Notes under the pieces: generated by a model
The model's input: only the letters and a program-made list of their open reading frames with translations
What the model was told of the DNA's origin: nothing
The model's database searches: none
DNA from: Lineus longissimus
Taxonomy: Eukaryota; Nemertea; Pilidiophora; Heteronemertea; Lineidae
Length of the DNA: 64,000 nt
NCBI RefSeq assembly: GCF_910592395.1
Contig: NC_088317.1
Coordinates: forward strand, 14,384,001-14,448,000
Direction of reading: 5' to 3'
Position numbers and translations under genes: made by a program
Shown here: piece after piece, positions 40,801 to 55,800 of the stretch
How positions within the stretch are numbered: position 1 is the first letter of the stretch
Layout of the letters: each line of letters opens with the position of its first letter

Positions 40801-43800
40801 AAATATTCGCTGCTGCGCATATCAATACATTCACAGTGCGTGCGCAGTCTCGAGAGGGATACCAGGGACAGGTTCAGAGTTGTATGTCATGGGATATATC
40901 TGAATGGCTGAATTCATTTAGGTTGTTTTGGTCTGTTTTCCTATTTTTTTGGGCTCTTGGCATTTCTGTGATAGTACTTACGGTTGTGATAATGAAGTGG
41001 ATACTCGTAGTTGTAGCTGTCCTTGTTGTGGTGGTCATAACAGGTGGGTACGATATCATGAACTATTTTCTCCAACTCAAATTCAGTTGTACAGTTAAAT
41101 CATTCATATATGAATATTATATGAATCTTCTTTACTAGTAACTAAACGTGGCTGATATTCACAACTTTTACACGGAATTGTCGTTCAAATAACATCAATG
41201 TGTTTTACAACGATTGAGTTTAAACCTTGCGTTTGATCCTAACAATGTTGGGATCGAGTTAGACCAATTAATGCAACCCTTTGGTAAATCTAGGCATCAA
41301 AAACATTGATATATGAATTCGTGTTCGTTCAAAATCGTGAGACTATCAATCCTTTTTATATTACTAATGGCTTATTTCTGACGTAAATAATACCTCATTC
41401 CGTTTCCCGCTGTGGTCATCGCCGGTGGAAAATTACGCCCTACCCCAGCGGTTATTTAGTAATTCCAATAACCGCCAGCTCGGTGCAGTTGATGGGAGGC
41501 GGAAGAATATGCTATAACGAAGCCAAATGCACCAGGGGGTATTTTCTACATTTCAAATGACCGCTGGGGCCTGGTGTTATTTTCCCGCAGCTGAAATCAG
41601 GCCTTAATTGTCTTGGTGTGCTAACAGTGGAACTTGCGTGGACCATCATTATCACCACCATCTATCTTTTCCAAAAATATCAGACTGGACAGAGTTTAAA
41701 AAAATTAAAACCTATTCGTCGTTTCTATTTTCTGCTTTACAGAGTCCAAATACTTCACTGGTAAGTTTGTTTTAAAGTTATTAGTCCATGTGATTGACGT
41801 GTTGTTTTTCCATCTGTTATTTTGTATCAGCAATTCATTCATGGGCATTTGCATTGCATTCGTAGCAAAGGAAACACACTGGGGGCTACCTTTGCTAATT
41901 TTAACGACATAAAGGAAAGGAAATGTAAGATATCATGTACTGTACAATTGTACTGTCTCAAAGTGCTTTATATCCCCCCTATAGAAAGCAAGGAGCGCAA
42001 TTTGCCACTTCATCAGGCCAGTTGACAGTTCTCAGTAATAACTGTCAAAGCCTCGAACTCACGAGCTTCTGATCAGTAAGACGCTCGTCTGCTGTGTTAC
42101 CGTGTTTTCCGAAGGGGTATTAAAGATATTCTCCTGTTTTCATGGAGAGCTCATTTCATGTACAGCAATGTTCATTAAATGACTAGTCAACATCGTGTTA
42201 TCAGAACGCGTGCTTTTGATTACCAGTCCATAAATGTTTTTGAACTGGATCCTGGCCCAAACGCTACTGGCTCATGAGCATATAAGTAGTGCAATATAAG
42301 GAACAGCGTCGGGCTTCCTGTGCAATGTTCGTAGTGCTTCTATAAGTATGATAAGAGGCGATGCATGATTGTGTATCTTCGAAGCGGACGCGAACTATGC
42401 GTTGTTTATCTGTTTTTCCTCGTTGAAGATATTTCCAACTTCCAACTACTTAATAACAAGCGATTGGTGGAAAACTATAGCTAAACATCATGCAACTGCA
42501 ATAATCTATGAACAAAATCCAGTTGCATTGGTCATCACGGATATCCATTTTCGGACATCGTGCGTCCAAGACTTTGTTTCCAAGGCGACGCGTGAAGCGA
42601 ATCGATACCATTATAACTACGAATACTCAGATGGCTCATTCGAACAACAGAAATTAGAAAAACTATATATAAAAACTCGTTTGCATAATCAAAAACCTCT
42701 CTTGAATCAGGGTCATTTTAATGTTGTATGTAGATTTAATATCTGAACAACCGGCGTAGCTTTCAAGGAAATAAACTTCCTGGCTCTTCACAGTCCTTCG
42801 AATGGGACTTAAAACCTAGGTTCCTTGTATCTTTTGTCTATGCCAGGGCATGATAAAGACCCCAACAAGTGTGTAACGTAACCTCTCACCGAAGTCGGAT
42901 TCAGTAGGCCAATAATTCTAAAATAACTGGGTTTATAATGAACCGCACATGATGGTGTAATGGCACTATGCGCCAATGAAGCCTCGTTTTGAATTCAGCG
43001 GTTATGGTTTGGCAACTTTAACCGCTTGGGTTGGCGCAAAATGTGGAAGCATTTCAAAAGCATTAAAAACCACATTATTCGACATTTAATTTGAAATGGT
43101 TTAGAATAGAAATTGATACCTCACTGTCGGTATTGATTGTCTCACCCGCTACGCCTCGGTTTTGGTCTACATTTTAGCTCCACCCTTCCAGTGAGTTGTC
43201 AATTCCTTAAACCAAATTGGCGCATAACCGTAGTGGCACGCATAAACATGGATCAGGAGAAATAGTCCCTGGAGAAAATCCGTCACCCCCAAATGCAGAA
43301 CAAACGCTGAAAATACGAAATCTGAACTGCCGAATGCGTGAAGACTCATGCATCATGTCTAGATATTTTATTGATTTGCCATGAAATTATAATATTGATG
43401 CAGCATTTTTTTTAATTCGTAATCAAAATAAAAGTAATTGCGTATTCCTTATGACAGATTGGTCGGAAGTAGCGCAGTATGAAACAAATGGCTACGGTCC
43501 AGTAATTAACCGTAGCATTGTTTACCAGTTGCCATGCCAATGAGGCAGTCTCGTTGCGTTGATGATGCATTCCATTTAGATTTCATTATTCATTTATGTT
43601 TCAATTGTGGCAGAGATACGACGTTGGCCAATCATCCTCAGCGCGCTGGGGCGTCACGGCAGCCAATTTAAGGGAAACATACTGGATTGTGTAGACGCTA
43701 TTTGGCCGGTTTAAGGGCGTGTAACATATGCCTTTTCCCCACGCGCCCTTCAACAAGCTAAAACGCGTCTACCCAGTATGTATGCCCCGCATCGTCTCAA

Positions 43801-46800
43801 TCAAGTGTTGCTTTAAGGAGTTGGCAATTTAAAGGAGACATTGGTATTTGGAGCACATCTTTACTGCTCTGCAAGAAGATGATGCGAGAATTTGATCGTT
43901 TTACATTTTCAAACATGTTTATCAAAATCATGTTCCAAATTTAAAAGGTGCGAAAAATTATCATGTTGAATGATATTTGTATAATTGGTGACTAGACTGA
44001 TCGAGAATTGAGGTGTTTTTTCGCGTTTCGTCATACCAACATTGGGATGAAGAACTTTTGATAGAGACGGTCCCTCGTGAAGAATACAAAGAATATTACT
44101 AATAGTACACTGGACATTGATTTCATCATGACATATTATTTTACCAGTGATAGTCCCTATATCGGCCTCGTAACTCTGACTCAAAGATGCCGGAGTAGTA
44201 AATATATTGGATTAAGATCATGATTCACCATAACATGTTTTAAAGAAGTATAGAAACATCCAGTTGCCTGGCTGATACTAAGACCAAAGATATTATGATT
44301 GCTAGTCAAGACAATTCTTTTTCTTTCGTTTCTTCTTTCTTCTTTTTTTTATATACAGTCATGTTATACCAGCTTCAGCTCACAGTTCCTCCCAAACTAG
44401 CGAACCAAAATGTCTAATAACACACTCAGTCCCAAATTTGATTTGATGTCTTTGAAGTTTTTGCCCCGCCCGCATTGACCACATGTGCTAAAAATATTAA
44501 ACCAACTTGATATTTTTCGTCGTCCGTTTCTTTAAAGCTCCTTTTAAACGCACCGAGTTGATCTGTGACGACGATCAGGCCAAGAATGCTGAATGGGCCT
44601 ACAGCAACAGAAGTGGAAACTGCTACAGACTCTTCCACGAAGAGAAAAATTTCGAAGATGCGAAAGCGGCTTGTAAGACGATAATGGGCAGCCTTGCGGA
44701 GATCAAACACGAGGAAGAACAGCTTTTTCTTGACGTTGTTCTGAAGAATGATTGGGTCGATCATTGGGTGTATGGGACGAGAGTGGGTAAGTTTGTCACA
44801 TTGTGTATGTGACGAGATAATATAAGTATTTCAGTTTGCATTGCCTCGCCAGACGTCGCTCAAAGCAACAACTCACTCTGCCTTATTTTGCTGGTCAATT
44901 TCACACAAATTCCACTAGCAGTCAGCGTGAATTGAAGAATGATTGAAGTGATGCTCGAAATGTAGGCCTCATGGGCGTCGTCTATTTGCTGCTTTGAAAA
45001 TTCCTTGGTCTACATATGAATGTTGAGTTGTGACCAAGGCAACGTGACAATGTAACTTCTTGATGAAGTCGATGTTATTTTAAAGGAAACATCAAAGTGG
45101 CATCAAGAAACACAAAGCGAGCGATTCTGTTCATTTGTTTCAGTGGGTCAAAACTACACATGGGGAGAGACCAAGGACACAGTGACATACTACAACTTTC
45201 TAGGAAATAAGCAACCCGATGAGCGCCCTAAAGAAACGTGCCTGGTCATGACGAAAAATTACGTTCCTGCTAATAATATAGCGTACGCTATATTTGCTAA
45301 GTGGAACTCTGCTGACTGCAATGCGAAAAATTATTATATTTGCCAAAAGACAGGTGAGTTTTGAATCCGTCATTCATTTAAGAACACTGATGTTGATGCC
45401 ACTTTTGATAGCAATATATTCGTACCCGATAGGTTGTTATCGGGAGATTTGTGATATTGCTATTTTTGAAGTGCCAAGTCCGTTTCGTTCCACGTGTGTT
45501 CAAAGCTGTTTGTCATTCCCCCACTGCATCTAGCCCGCCAATTAAACACAAGATTGAGATGGAGCGACGTCATTTATAAATCTAGTTCCAGGACTGCGCA
45601 TGTGTCTAATTAGGACGGCCTTCGTTTTATCGTATAAATTCAACATAGTGTAAAAGTGGAGTTGTGTACAATGTTGAATTCAAAGGGCAACATCGTTCGT
45701 GAAATTACCTCTTCTATATATGCCTTATAACGCATATCAGGGGGGCACGGCGAAAGTAATGGAGAATCCCCCTGTTCGGTGACCTGTCATCTCATGAATT
45801 TCTCAACTGGTCGCCAGGATATAAGGCTGTCGGAGTGGCGAAGTGGAGAAATCAGCCCCTGTGATCTCTCTCAGGTCCCGGTGTAAAAGGAATGGACGTC
45901 CTAGGAATGCAGGACCCCATACAATAGCTGTGTATTGTCAACGAATGTGGTTAATGGGTGGGTAAGGGTTAGCTACATAATCTTCAACAAAGGAACTCGG
46001 CGACTCTATTCACTTTAACAAAAGGACAGGACTTAGATTCCGGGGGACTTGCATTTCTTTTACACCGGGTTCGGTTCCTTGTCGATCTTGATACACTCAA
46101 GTATTAAAGAGGACGACTCTCTTCGACAGCGTAGGTTTCCTCTCGGCTCTCCGGTTTCCTCCTCCTTTCATTGCAATCGCCCAAAATCGTTTATAGAGCT
46201 AGAAATGTCCTAATTGGCACTCAGCTCTCAACTCAAGATTTAAGAGGGGAGATAGTCGGTAAAAAATGCGGCGTTGATCTACCGTAAGTACTGGCGACGA
46301 ATATTGACGGCTGCTTAATATTCAAACACGCGCTAATCATTACTTTGTTTATTCTTCCAGCAAAGCGATGTCCCGATCTGCCAAAGGCGGAGCACACAGT
46401 ACCCAAGCCGCCCTTCCCATACATCGAACTGACAGTCAAATACTCCTGCGCTCCTGGCTACGAGCTCCCTGACTACGCCGCCAGGTACAGAGACTGGCAG
46501 GCCAAGATTGCAGGTATGTTAAATAGCGTGTTTTCCCCTTCGCAGTTAATATGGCCAAGCCAAATATACTGTATTTTGTCTTTTAAACAAAGCCTGCCCG
46601 CGCCTAGGCCTTAATTCCCATCGTTCTACTGTTGAAGCTGTTCCAGGGCATTTTACAATAAAAATATCACCATTTTGCTAATACCAAGCTTAATTAATCA
46701 TGCTATTATTTGGAAGAAATGTAGAATACCTTTTTTTCTCATTTATATTGAATGTGAACTTGCGACTCTAGTTTCAACGATCTAATACCGGGTTTGAATG

Positions 46801-49800
46801 ATAATGTAGTATTCGACTCAAGCAGGATTGAGCACATGATCATGCCAGTGCTATACAGTATCTTCAGTTAGAATAGACATCACTTGGCGACACCAAGTTG
46901 CTGGTCATGACGTCCGGTATATTGCCTTTGTTTCGTTTTCGAAGAAATCAATCATCTGGTCTTAGATCGATGAAAGAAGAGTGTACATCATTATTAACAT
47001 CCAATCGATTTATATTTGGGAGTTGTTCCATTGGTGTTGGGTACCATTGGGTTAAAACATTGATCAACAAGTATGAACTATACCATAAGCCATTTCACCC
47101 AATTAGCGATACCAGACATGTACATGTCAATTAAGTGCATTGGTTTGTTATCTTCATCATTCATCGAAGTTTAGAATAAAAGTGTCGGCCGGAGTTCGTT
47201 TTTTGTATCTTGTCCCCCCGCCCGGTTATTTTTTTTCATGGACATACACCTTAGTTATCATTTAAATGCAAACAGCAAAACAGAACAATACAGGAAATAC
47301 GACGACAACAACAACTACAGCACCAGCGACACCACTGAGTAGGAAACTATCGTCTGCCTGAGATATGGCTGTCTCTTCATATTGTATAAAAGCAAATACT
47401 CTATTCCCAGCTCTATAAGACCGCCTTACATAACCTATAGAAACGTCTCCAAAGTAACATGATTTCACCAATAGGAGTGCTTCTTTGGTGTTTACCTTAA
47501 AGTGTTCCCTACATTCCTTTAAGTTTTTAAGATCAACATTTAGTGCAATGCATGTGGCGTTATAGCGGCGGGAAAAGAGTAATGAAACTTCTTGCAAGTG
47601 CTACATTGTATATCATCTGAGTTCATGTGTGGAAGGGTACTCTTGTAAAACAACCGAAGTCTTTGTTAAAGAGTCAGTTTAGTATCTAAAATTGTTCGAA
47701 ATACTGTTTGACTGGATCACTCATGGCGAGACAAATCAAAGATTTCTGTGCAGGAATATTGTCACGTGAAATACAACGGTCATTTAAATCGTCCGTTTTT
47801 GAACTTGTAAAAGAACAAACGTATTGGCGCCAAAAACATACGTTTAGCTATGTTGGCAAAAATCACGTCATACCATGTTAATCGGGTCTTGATTGCTCAG
47901 GTTGCAGCGCAGATTGATTATTAGCTCAGCTGACAAAGTCAGCGGAGCTAGTAGAATAGCTGTTCAAATGGTGTCCGTCCTGCAATCCATCCATCCATCC
48001 ATCCATCCATCCATCTAGGGACCCATCTGTGGACAAAATTGGACATTTCTGATTGGGAAGGCCTAGCCACTTCGTTGACGGTGCTAAATTAGGAGTTGCC
48101 CAAGGTGAACTCAAAACACGAAAAATCAGCGCGATCCGACCTGTATTAAGAGAATGAGGTCATTTCGCGTTTAGATTTCTTTCCCTTTTTACCTCGGTCC
48201 ACAGAGCAAATATTGTTTTCAAATGTGGCTGAATATTTTTTAATATTTTTTCATTTTTTACTTTTAATGGAATTGATATAGTTTTCACCGCCAGTTGGCG
48301 CTGCAGGCACATTGACTGAATTTTGGCGATTTCAAATTTGGCGGTGGCTCAACTTTTTGCAAGCAGTGCCGCTGATTGGCCGATCGATAGAAGAGATGCC
48401 ACCATTTAAAAATGGCGGTAGTCGCTGCTTCAATGAAGATGAGTGAACTTTCTCATGTTCAATCGGTTGATACTCTTTTAATCAACATGACCATGTACCT
48501 GAAATTTGTTTAGGTACTGAAAAGAGTCTATATAATTCAGATTTATCGATAGTTTTTTATAATATTGCGGAAATTTTGTGCACAAATTAGCGAAAGTTGG
48601 TGCTCGTCTCATGTCATTTTAGAGCGAGAAATTTGTTTCCGTCGATCTCTACCACTGAAAAATCGCTTGCATAGCTTCGAATTTTTGTGAAAATAAGTAT
48701 CTGAACTTGGTTTCAAATAGTCTAGAGAGTTACCTTTGTGGTGATACATATGGTATGTGATAAATATTTGTAGAATTTGTGAAATTCGGTTTTCAAACGT
48801 GCCGATGAAGCAAGCGATCTCGCGTGAATTTTGCAAGTCCTGATATGTCGACCGGGTGTCAAAAATCACTCGCCTTAATTCAATTCAAAGATCAAAAATA
48901 ATATCTGAACTTAGTTTCAAATAGCCTACGCAATTATCATTTCGGTGATATATAATGCATGCATGTAATAATTGATTAATCTGCCTAAAACGCGCAATTA
49001 AAACGGCGAAAGATCGTGATAAACACTCTGGTGGCGGTCGCACTAAATAACGACCGGTAGGGCCGGCGTCTGGCGGAGAAAAAAAGGTAGCGCCCGGAGG
49101 TTGAAACGGGATTTTTATGCACTTTTAACTGTATATATATGTTGTTTGGATGTATTTCTAACAGTTCTGTAATTTTGATGACCAAGCTTGCGCCCAAAGT
49201 TGGTAAAATTGATGCTTGTTTATGGACTGCGCTAGCGACCGGAGAATTCGCCGTCGGCCATTTTGGCTACGGTCCCTGAGTTGTTGTGGATGGCAATTTT
49301 GCAACAAATTTCGCCATTTACGTTTGTTTACAATTATTTTGAAAGTCACATTATGACATCGTAGTATGAATCCCACTGCAGTTTCGTTACGCAGCAATGC
49401 TCATGTTTTTGGTTTGCAATCCTGTACTGTCTGTACACTGCGCTGTGCATGGCTGTACTGTAGCTGTAAAAAAGACAAAATCCATAGCCTAGCCCTATAG
49501 GACAGGCTTAGAGTATAACTCAACAGGCCCTCATGATTCATTTGATGGACACCTTATTTGATAGTACCTCATCATTAAGTCCACTAGATCCTGTTCTGTC
49601 ACATGTCGTAGACGATAGACAATTTTCAAAATGTAGTACACCACTCGCTCATCTTTAAGCCCAGCTCTCGGCTCACATCATGTGGGCACGGTTGGCTGTT
49701 GAGTGTTATGGTTCAGTCTGTGAGACTAATTTAAAGAGGTTACACTTTTATTTTGAATTGGAAAACAGCCCACAGGACTGACTTTTCACTGAGTAATAAG

Positions 49801-52800
49801 TGTGCCCTTCGAAGGTTAAGTCTCTTTCTGGATTTGCTTCCATAGATGCCTTGTTCAGGATATCATCTGACCGATGCCTGATCAAGCACAGACTGTATCC
49901 GGTGGTGTACATTTCCCCGTCTTTGTCACCCTTTTTTATTCAGTCAGTGTTAATTTCTCTTCTCTTTTTTTACAGATCAACTGTTGTTGGTTATTGCAAG
50001 AGGAGTCGTTGGCACATTTCAAGTCCAGGAAAGCACTTGCTGTTCCCACATTCAGAGTAAGGTGTGCTTACTCGTTTTACTGCTTTCCATTCCCGGAGAG
50101 CGTTATCAAATATCTGCCGCAAGGCAACAAATATCTGCCGCAAGGCGCTTCAAATATCTGCCGAAAGGCATCAAATATCTGCCGCACCAATAAAGTTCAT
50201 TTTGTTAACCAACTCTTTATCTTCTTTTCTTCACATACAAAAAAGACCGTCCCAAACATTTGGCTGCATCCACTTCATCAATGTCCAGACAACAGTCGGT
50301 TCATTTGACCATTGTAAAGCACCAGGCCCCACCTCACAAAATACACTGTAATAATTATGTACCTTGTGTCCATGTGCATGTTATTAGTTCCACCTACGCT
50401 GCATGAAGACAAGGACTCCACTCTTTGACGTCACCACACAACTCCTTGACGTCATCACACACCCCACTACTGCAACGGCAATAGAAATGACTTTACGTCA
50501 TAATACCAGGGTGACGTCAACTCAGTACTTCAGCATGCACTGATATAGCAAGAAGGTCTTTCGCATCAGCACCTCTGCGTGCTAGACGTTATAGCTTCAC
50601 GTTGCCTCATAATAACGGTACCGACACACACTTGGCCCTTGCCTTCACTTATCCATTTCAGCTGAGCGCCAGGCCCTTGGGCCTCTTGTTTCAACTTAGT
50701 TCTCCTGAATTGTTTCAGGGTGGATCGTTTATGGTTAACGCGTAAAGTCGGAATAGAACGTACACTTAGCTGTAGTTTTGTACACAGCTAAAGTCGGAAC
50801 AGAACGTACACTTAGCTGTAGTTTTGTACACAGCTAAAGTCGGAACAGAACGTACACTTAGCTGTAGTTTTGTACACAGCTAAAGTCGGAACAGAACGTA
50901 CACTTAGCTGTAGTTTTGTACACAGCTAAGTGTACGTTCTGTTCCGAATTTACGCGTTAACCATTAATGAACCACCCTGAAAAGTGAAACAATTCAGGAG
51001 AAGAAGTTGCTGGTTTGGATTTATATTATGACTTACTACAGTTTAGTCATACTATAAATTCAAACCTGCAACTTAAACTTTGACTCAGGTTGTTTTAGCA
51101 AGACGACGTCTTCAATTCTCAGTTCGTTTGTTGATGGCATGTGTCTGAGTGTTTACCTTTATTTGACTTTTGTACCTCTCTTTGTTCAATCTACCTGTTG
51201 CCAGACAATAAAAGGGGCTTTCCCGTATGTGCCACATCTGTTCTATACCTTATTTACCAAGTATTTTTTTAGCATTCGAGATTGTCTATCTCTTTGAAGG
51301 TCACAGAAACCTTAGTTGACTTCTCCAAACTTTTTAAGAGCTCACCATCTCAGAGTGTACACCACCTTTTCGGACATTCTCACTATTGGTTTCTGACGTG
51401 TCAGGTCTTCGAGTCGTGCACGCGATGAAAATAACGGGCCTTATTGAAGTGCGTTATGAGACCTACTCGCACTTGAGTGCACGATACGATAGGCAAATTG
51501 TGTGAATGATTTTTAAATGTTGAGAATATAAATATAACATTTCATTATTAAGTTATTCCATTCAAATAATATACTCTAGCTTCGCACGCCTAACGTCCAC
51601 TGTGGTAAGCCAGTGTGTGTGTACATTTTGGTGAGCCCACGGCGGGAGAGAGTTTCGTTAGGCCTATGCTTGATTGATCAGCAACGTCAATGACAAGCTT
51701 GAATAGGAGGCCTGAAAATTATCCCATTACGGGCCTAGAAATGTGCGCTATGTAAAGATCTAGCTGGACGTTCGAAGTGAGAAACTAGAGTATTAGTTCC
51801 GAAGCATTCTTAAGTAAATAGTCAAAGGGGAAGAGGGTAAAAAGCTATGATTTGAACATGTTATCATTTCTCTGGTCCGAGGCACACTGTTCCGGGACGG
51901 AGTCCGAAGCCATTTTTCAGGGGGTCTTCCGATCAAATTGGTCGTCGCTTGTTAACCTCCAAGTAATACTCATTTGCACCTGTCTGGCAAGTAAGGCCGC
52001 GACAGGTCCATTTATAATATCTGGTCGGCCGCATTGTGTATGAAGGACCTGAGTGTTTCTTCTCTCCTGTGAATTGCTTGAGCACATACATAACTCGGAA
52101 GATATCAACTGCATTATTTCCTTTAATATTTTGTTTTGAATGATTTTCAAGGCCCTTCTATCTACTCTCACGACGTCAATCTCATGGCGGCTCACATATG
52201 GCATCACGTTTCACGTTTATATTTCTCGGCGCTTCCGATGGCTCTCGTACAACGTCGTTTTAGAGAGGTGATCGATGCCAAGTGCAGCATAAAGGACACA
52301 ACAAAAACGCGTTCGGTTTTGACTTGACCCTTTGCTTGCTGCGAATAACCAACAACATTGTATTTTCCACTATATAATCTGGCTTTTTACAAAAAAATAA
52401 GTCCGAAATGAGTAGGGGTACCATATTGAAACTACATGTGTATTATTTTCTCATTATTTCGGAATGGCGTTCTGGTGCTTTTGCATCTAATCTCATCACC
52501 TGTACTTGAAACAAGGATATCGTTGTTTTGTTTACTTGTTTTATCCATATGCAACTTCAGAATCGTCATGCTTTCTTTTCAGCCTCGCCCAATGACAGCA
52601 GCCTAGTGGAGCCAACGATCAAAACGAATCCGACTATGGAATACCTGTGCGAATTCCCCGGTAAATGGGCCACTGGCGGCAGCATCGCTCCCTGCGAACG
52701 TAAGTGAACTATTGGGTACTGGTACTTCATTGTCATTATGGCACTGTCGACTGGGACTGTCCGGGCGTTGACAGACTGCCGTCGCGTCCGTTTTTGAAAT

Positions 52801-55800
52801 GCTGATTTCCGCTGCGCGTGTCGTAGTATACGCACCAGTGCGGATGATAACAATACAACACGCTGTCGCAACGGCTGGCCGAAGGGTAATAATTTTGCAA
52901 GGGATATTTTTCAATCTAAAAGGTCAAAGACTTAGCAGAATGATACTTATCGTGAAAAAGATCCACTCAACGGGCCACCCACCAAAGTTGTACACAGATA
53001 GAGTAAACATTTACAAAGCCATTTTTTATCTCGTTGCAGCAATCAGCTGTGTTGAGCCCCCAAAACGCCCACACACCACCTTGAATTCAACCAACCGCGT
53101 TTACCCCTCCTACATCGGCTACAAATGCGACAATGGATACTTTTACGAGGAGTACAACACCACTGTCATGACAGCTTGGTGCGGCCCCGACAAGCAATGG
53201 ATAGACGTCCCCAAGGAGTGCGACAGTAAGTTATGATGTTGTTCTCATTGGCAATATGTTTACGTGACCGTTATCATCATTATCACTCGACTTCGCAGTA
53301 GAGGCGGCCACTAGCTTCCTCCAGTAATTTATCGGGATAATCGGGATAATCGTGATCACAAAAAGTGCTTAGAGCAAAGTTAGATACCACAGAAAAGTGC
53401 GAACTGTGTTTTCCTTTATGCTGTAACACTATAATCATTTCAACTTTGCAAATGGCCGCTGCCATGGATGTAGGCCGGCCTTTTTTAACGATGTATATGA
53501 CCGTATCCGCATTCAAGCACGTTATACTATCTGAATAACAGCAATATTTCGATGTGTGATATTCGACAGTTGACATTATTTGTCATTATAAATATAAGTA
53601 ATAACTCAACCTTTTTCCCTGAATCTAGCCGTAGAATGTGGTGAATTTCCAATTGTCTTCAATGCCAGTGCCAACGCGAAGCTGAACCACTTCAAGGATA
53701 CAGTGGTGTGGCAGTGTAACCAGGGTTTCATGTTCCCCGATGGCTCCGTCAGACAGTGGGTTGGATGCCGTGAGAACTACGTCAACAATCTCATTGGGAG
53801 ATGGAACGTTAGCAAGCTGGATGACTGCGAAAGTAAGCAAGCAATGAATACCAACGACCATGAAAAATTAGAAGTTTTGAACCCAGAACCGAACTAGAAT
53901 GTCACTTATAGTAGAATCGGGTTCTCAACGCCTCATTGTCTGATGACCTAAAATAAACAACTGTTTTGCAAGCACACGGGGCTCGGGCAAAAAAACGTGC
54001 TTTGGATAACCCCCGTAAGCACTCGCCAACGTGGCATTAAACAGAAACAGTTTCATTCGAGCGTAATATGATTTTGTGTATTTGTGCATCGATTGGATAC
54101 TAAATAGATTTCCTTTGGTCGAGCTAGCCGCAGATTCATCCCATACGGCTTCTTTTCTAGCAGGGCTAAAGGACAGTTTTGTATCGAAGTCTCTCTCTGT
54201 GGGATGATCGCAATGGTTTAAATCAAGAGAACATCTCTTTAAAATAACATTCAGTGTTAAGGTTGTATTCTCCTCCTTAATGTCTTCTTTTATGTAAATT
54301 GCATGTATGTATTCCAATTATAGGGCTGTCGTGTCCTCCCCTGTCGTCCCCTGCCTTCACTAAGCGGGACAGTAACGACACTGCCTACGCCACTATAGTG
54401 ACGTACAGCTGTGTTTCCAAGGATTACGAGTTTCCAGACGGAGAGCCTATACAACTAATCAAGTGCAGTGAGGAGGCTCAGTGGAAGCCAAAGGTTCCTG
54501 TATGCACAAGTAAGAATTGTTACCATTTTTATGGGAGGAGGGAATATTCAGGAGAATTGTCAATACCATGTGTACGTGAAGAATCTGCATATTAAATCAG
54601 TATGGCATGATGGGTGTCCCATTTAAAAGCCGTGTCACTGGCTGGTTTTATTACAGGCCTATAGTGATCAAAAGCAGTCTGGGCCATTGACACTAAAGCC
54701 CGTAGCACACTAGCCGCAACTTCGGCGTTCACAAGCGTTTTTTTGCCGCAAGAGTCCTGAACGCCTGAAAAATCCCTAGTCTGCTACGAACGGCGTCGGC
54801 GAACGCGACTTGCCGCCACTTGCCGCAACTAAACGCCAAATATCTAACATGTTTGATTTTTGACGCGTGTCGCCGCGTTTGAACGCAAGAAGAAGCCAGG
54901 TGTGCTACGGATTGCCACCTGAATTGGCGTCGGCAGCCTAAAGTGGCGGAAAAGACGCTACTGGACGCCGATTCTGGGCAGGTGTGCTCTGACCGGGATC
55001 CACTGGCCGCCAACTTCGACGTCGAGAGGCGTCACCTGAACGCTTCTTGTCGCCAAAGTTGGCGGCTAGTGTGCTGCGGGCTTAAGCATACCATAGGCGT
55101 ACTGCAAATGACGAGGATGTAACGCCCAGTATAGAAAAAAAACATGTCTGCTCGATCGGTGGGCAGTGAAATGCCATACGGGATATAGCAACAAAAACAA
55201 CCTCAATTTTCGTGTGCTATTCATGGTGGGATCCCGTCCGGGAAGTTACATCCCGGTTGAGTGTTTCACGTCCGTTCTGGCGAAACGTTCTGACTGCTGA
55301 GGTGTTTATTGTGACTTTTGTTCAGTTGCTGACTGCTGATTAAAGTCACCAATATGTGTGGACTAGTGGGGCATATCGTAACTTAACACTCTTAACACTA
55401 TTCATTTAAATGTTGATTGACGTTATATTCGCTGATAACGAGTATACATGTAGTATCTAAAGCAAGATATTAAGAAATGCTAATTGAAATAACATGTCAT
55501 ACCAGTAATCTAATTGTGTCAACTAATTGGTTTTTTCGATTTTTGTAATGTTGTTGTCATGTTCATTTGTGTAGTCATATATGTTTGTATCCCGATTTTA
55601 AGATGACCCCCTTTCTTTTCTTTTCGAATCCCTCAATAGCCCCATATTTTGTCATCTATTACGTTAGTGTTTTTCGAATAATTTTGCATCATGTTGTCCA
55701 GGGTTACATTTATAAGCAATTACTTGTACTGTGTATTAATTAGTTTCATTTATTGATAGTGGTTTCATTTCCGAGATTGACACTATAGTTTATGTATTAA

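Larger units (their letters stand above)
47922..50695 (-). mobile_element. Candidate 2.8-kb dispersed element bounded by GCTCAGCTGA motifs
   Basis: One end has a strong hairpin (AGCTCAGCTGAC, then GTCAGCGGAGCT) near 47925. The other reads, on the minus strand, ACAAGAGGCCCAAGGGCCTG followed by GCGCTCAGCTGA, a palindrome-then-GCTCA motif. A related palindrome-plus-GCTCACCTCA motif ends the repeat near 640. Inside are a CCAT microsatellite (47986-48015) and a 21-23-bp tandem repeat (50108-50185), but no transposase. The class is uncertain. Confidence 0.4.

Noticed and set aside
47262-47597. 111-residue minus-strand ORF ending in a Val-rich hydrophobic helix
   Set aside because: The helix is the antisense of an ACA/ACG-rich (Thr-rich) stretch, and there is no supporting acceptor or promoter.
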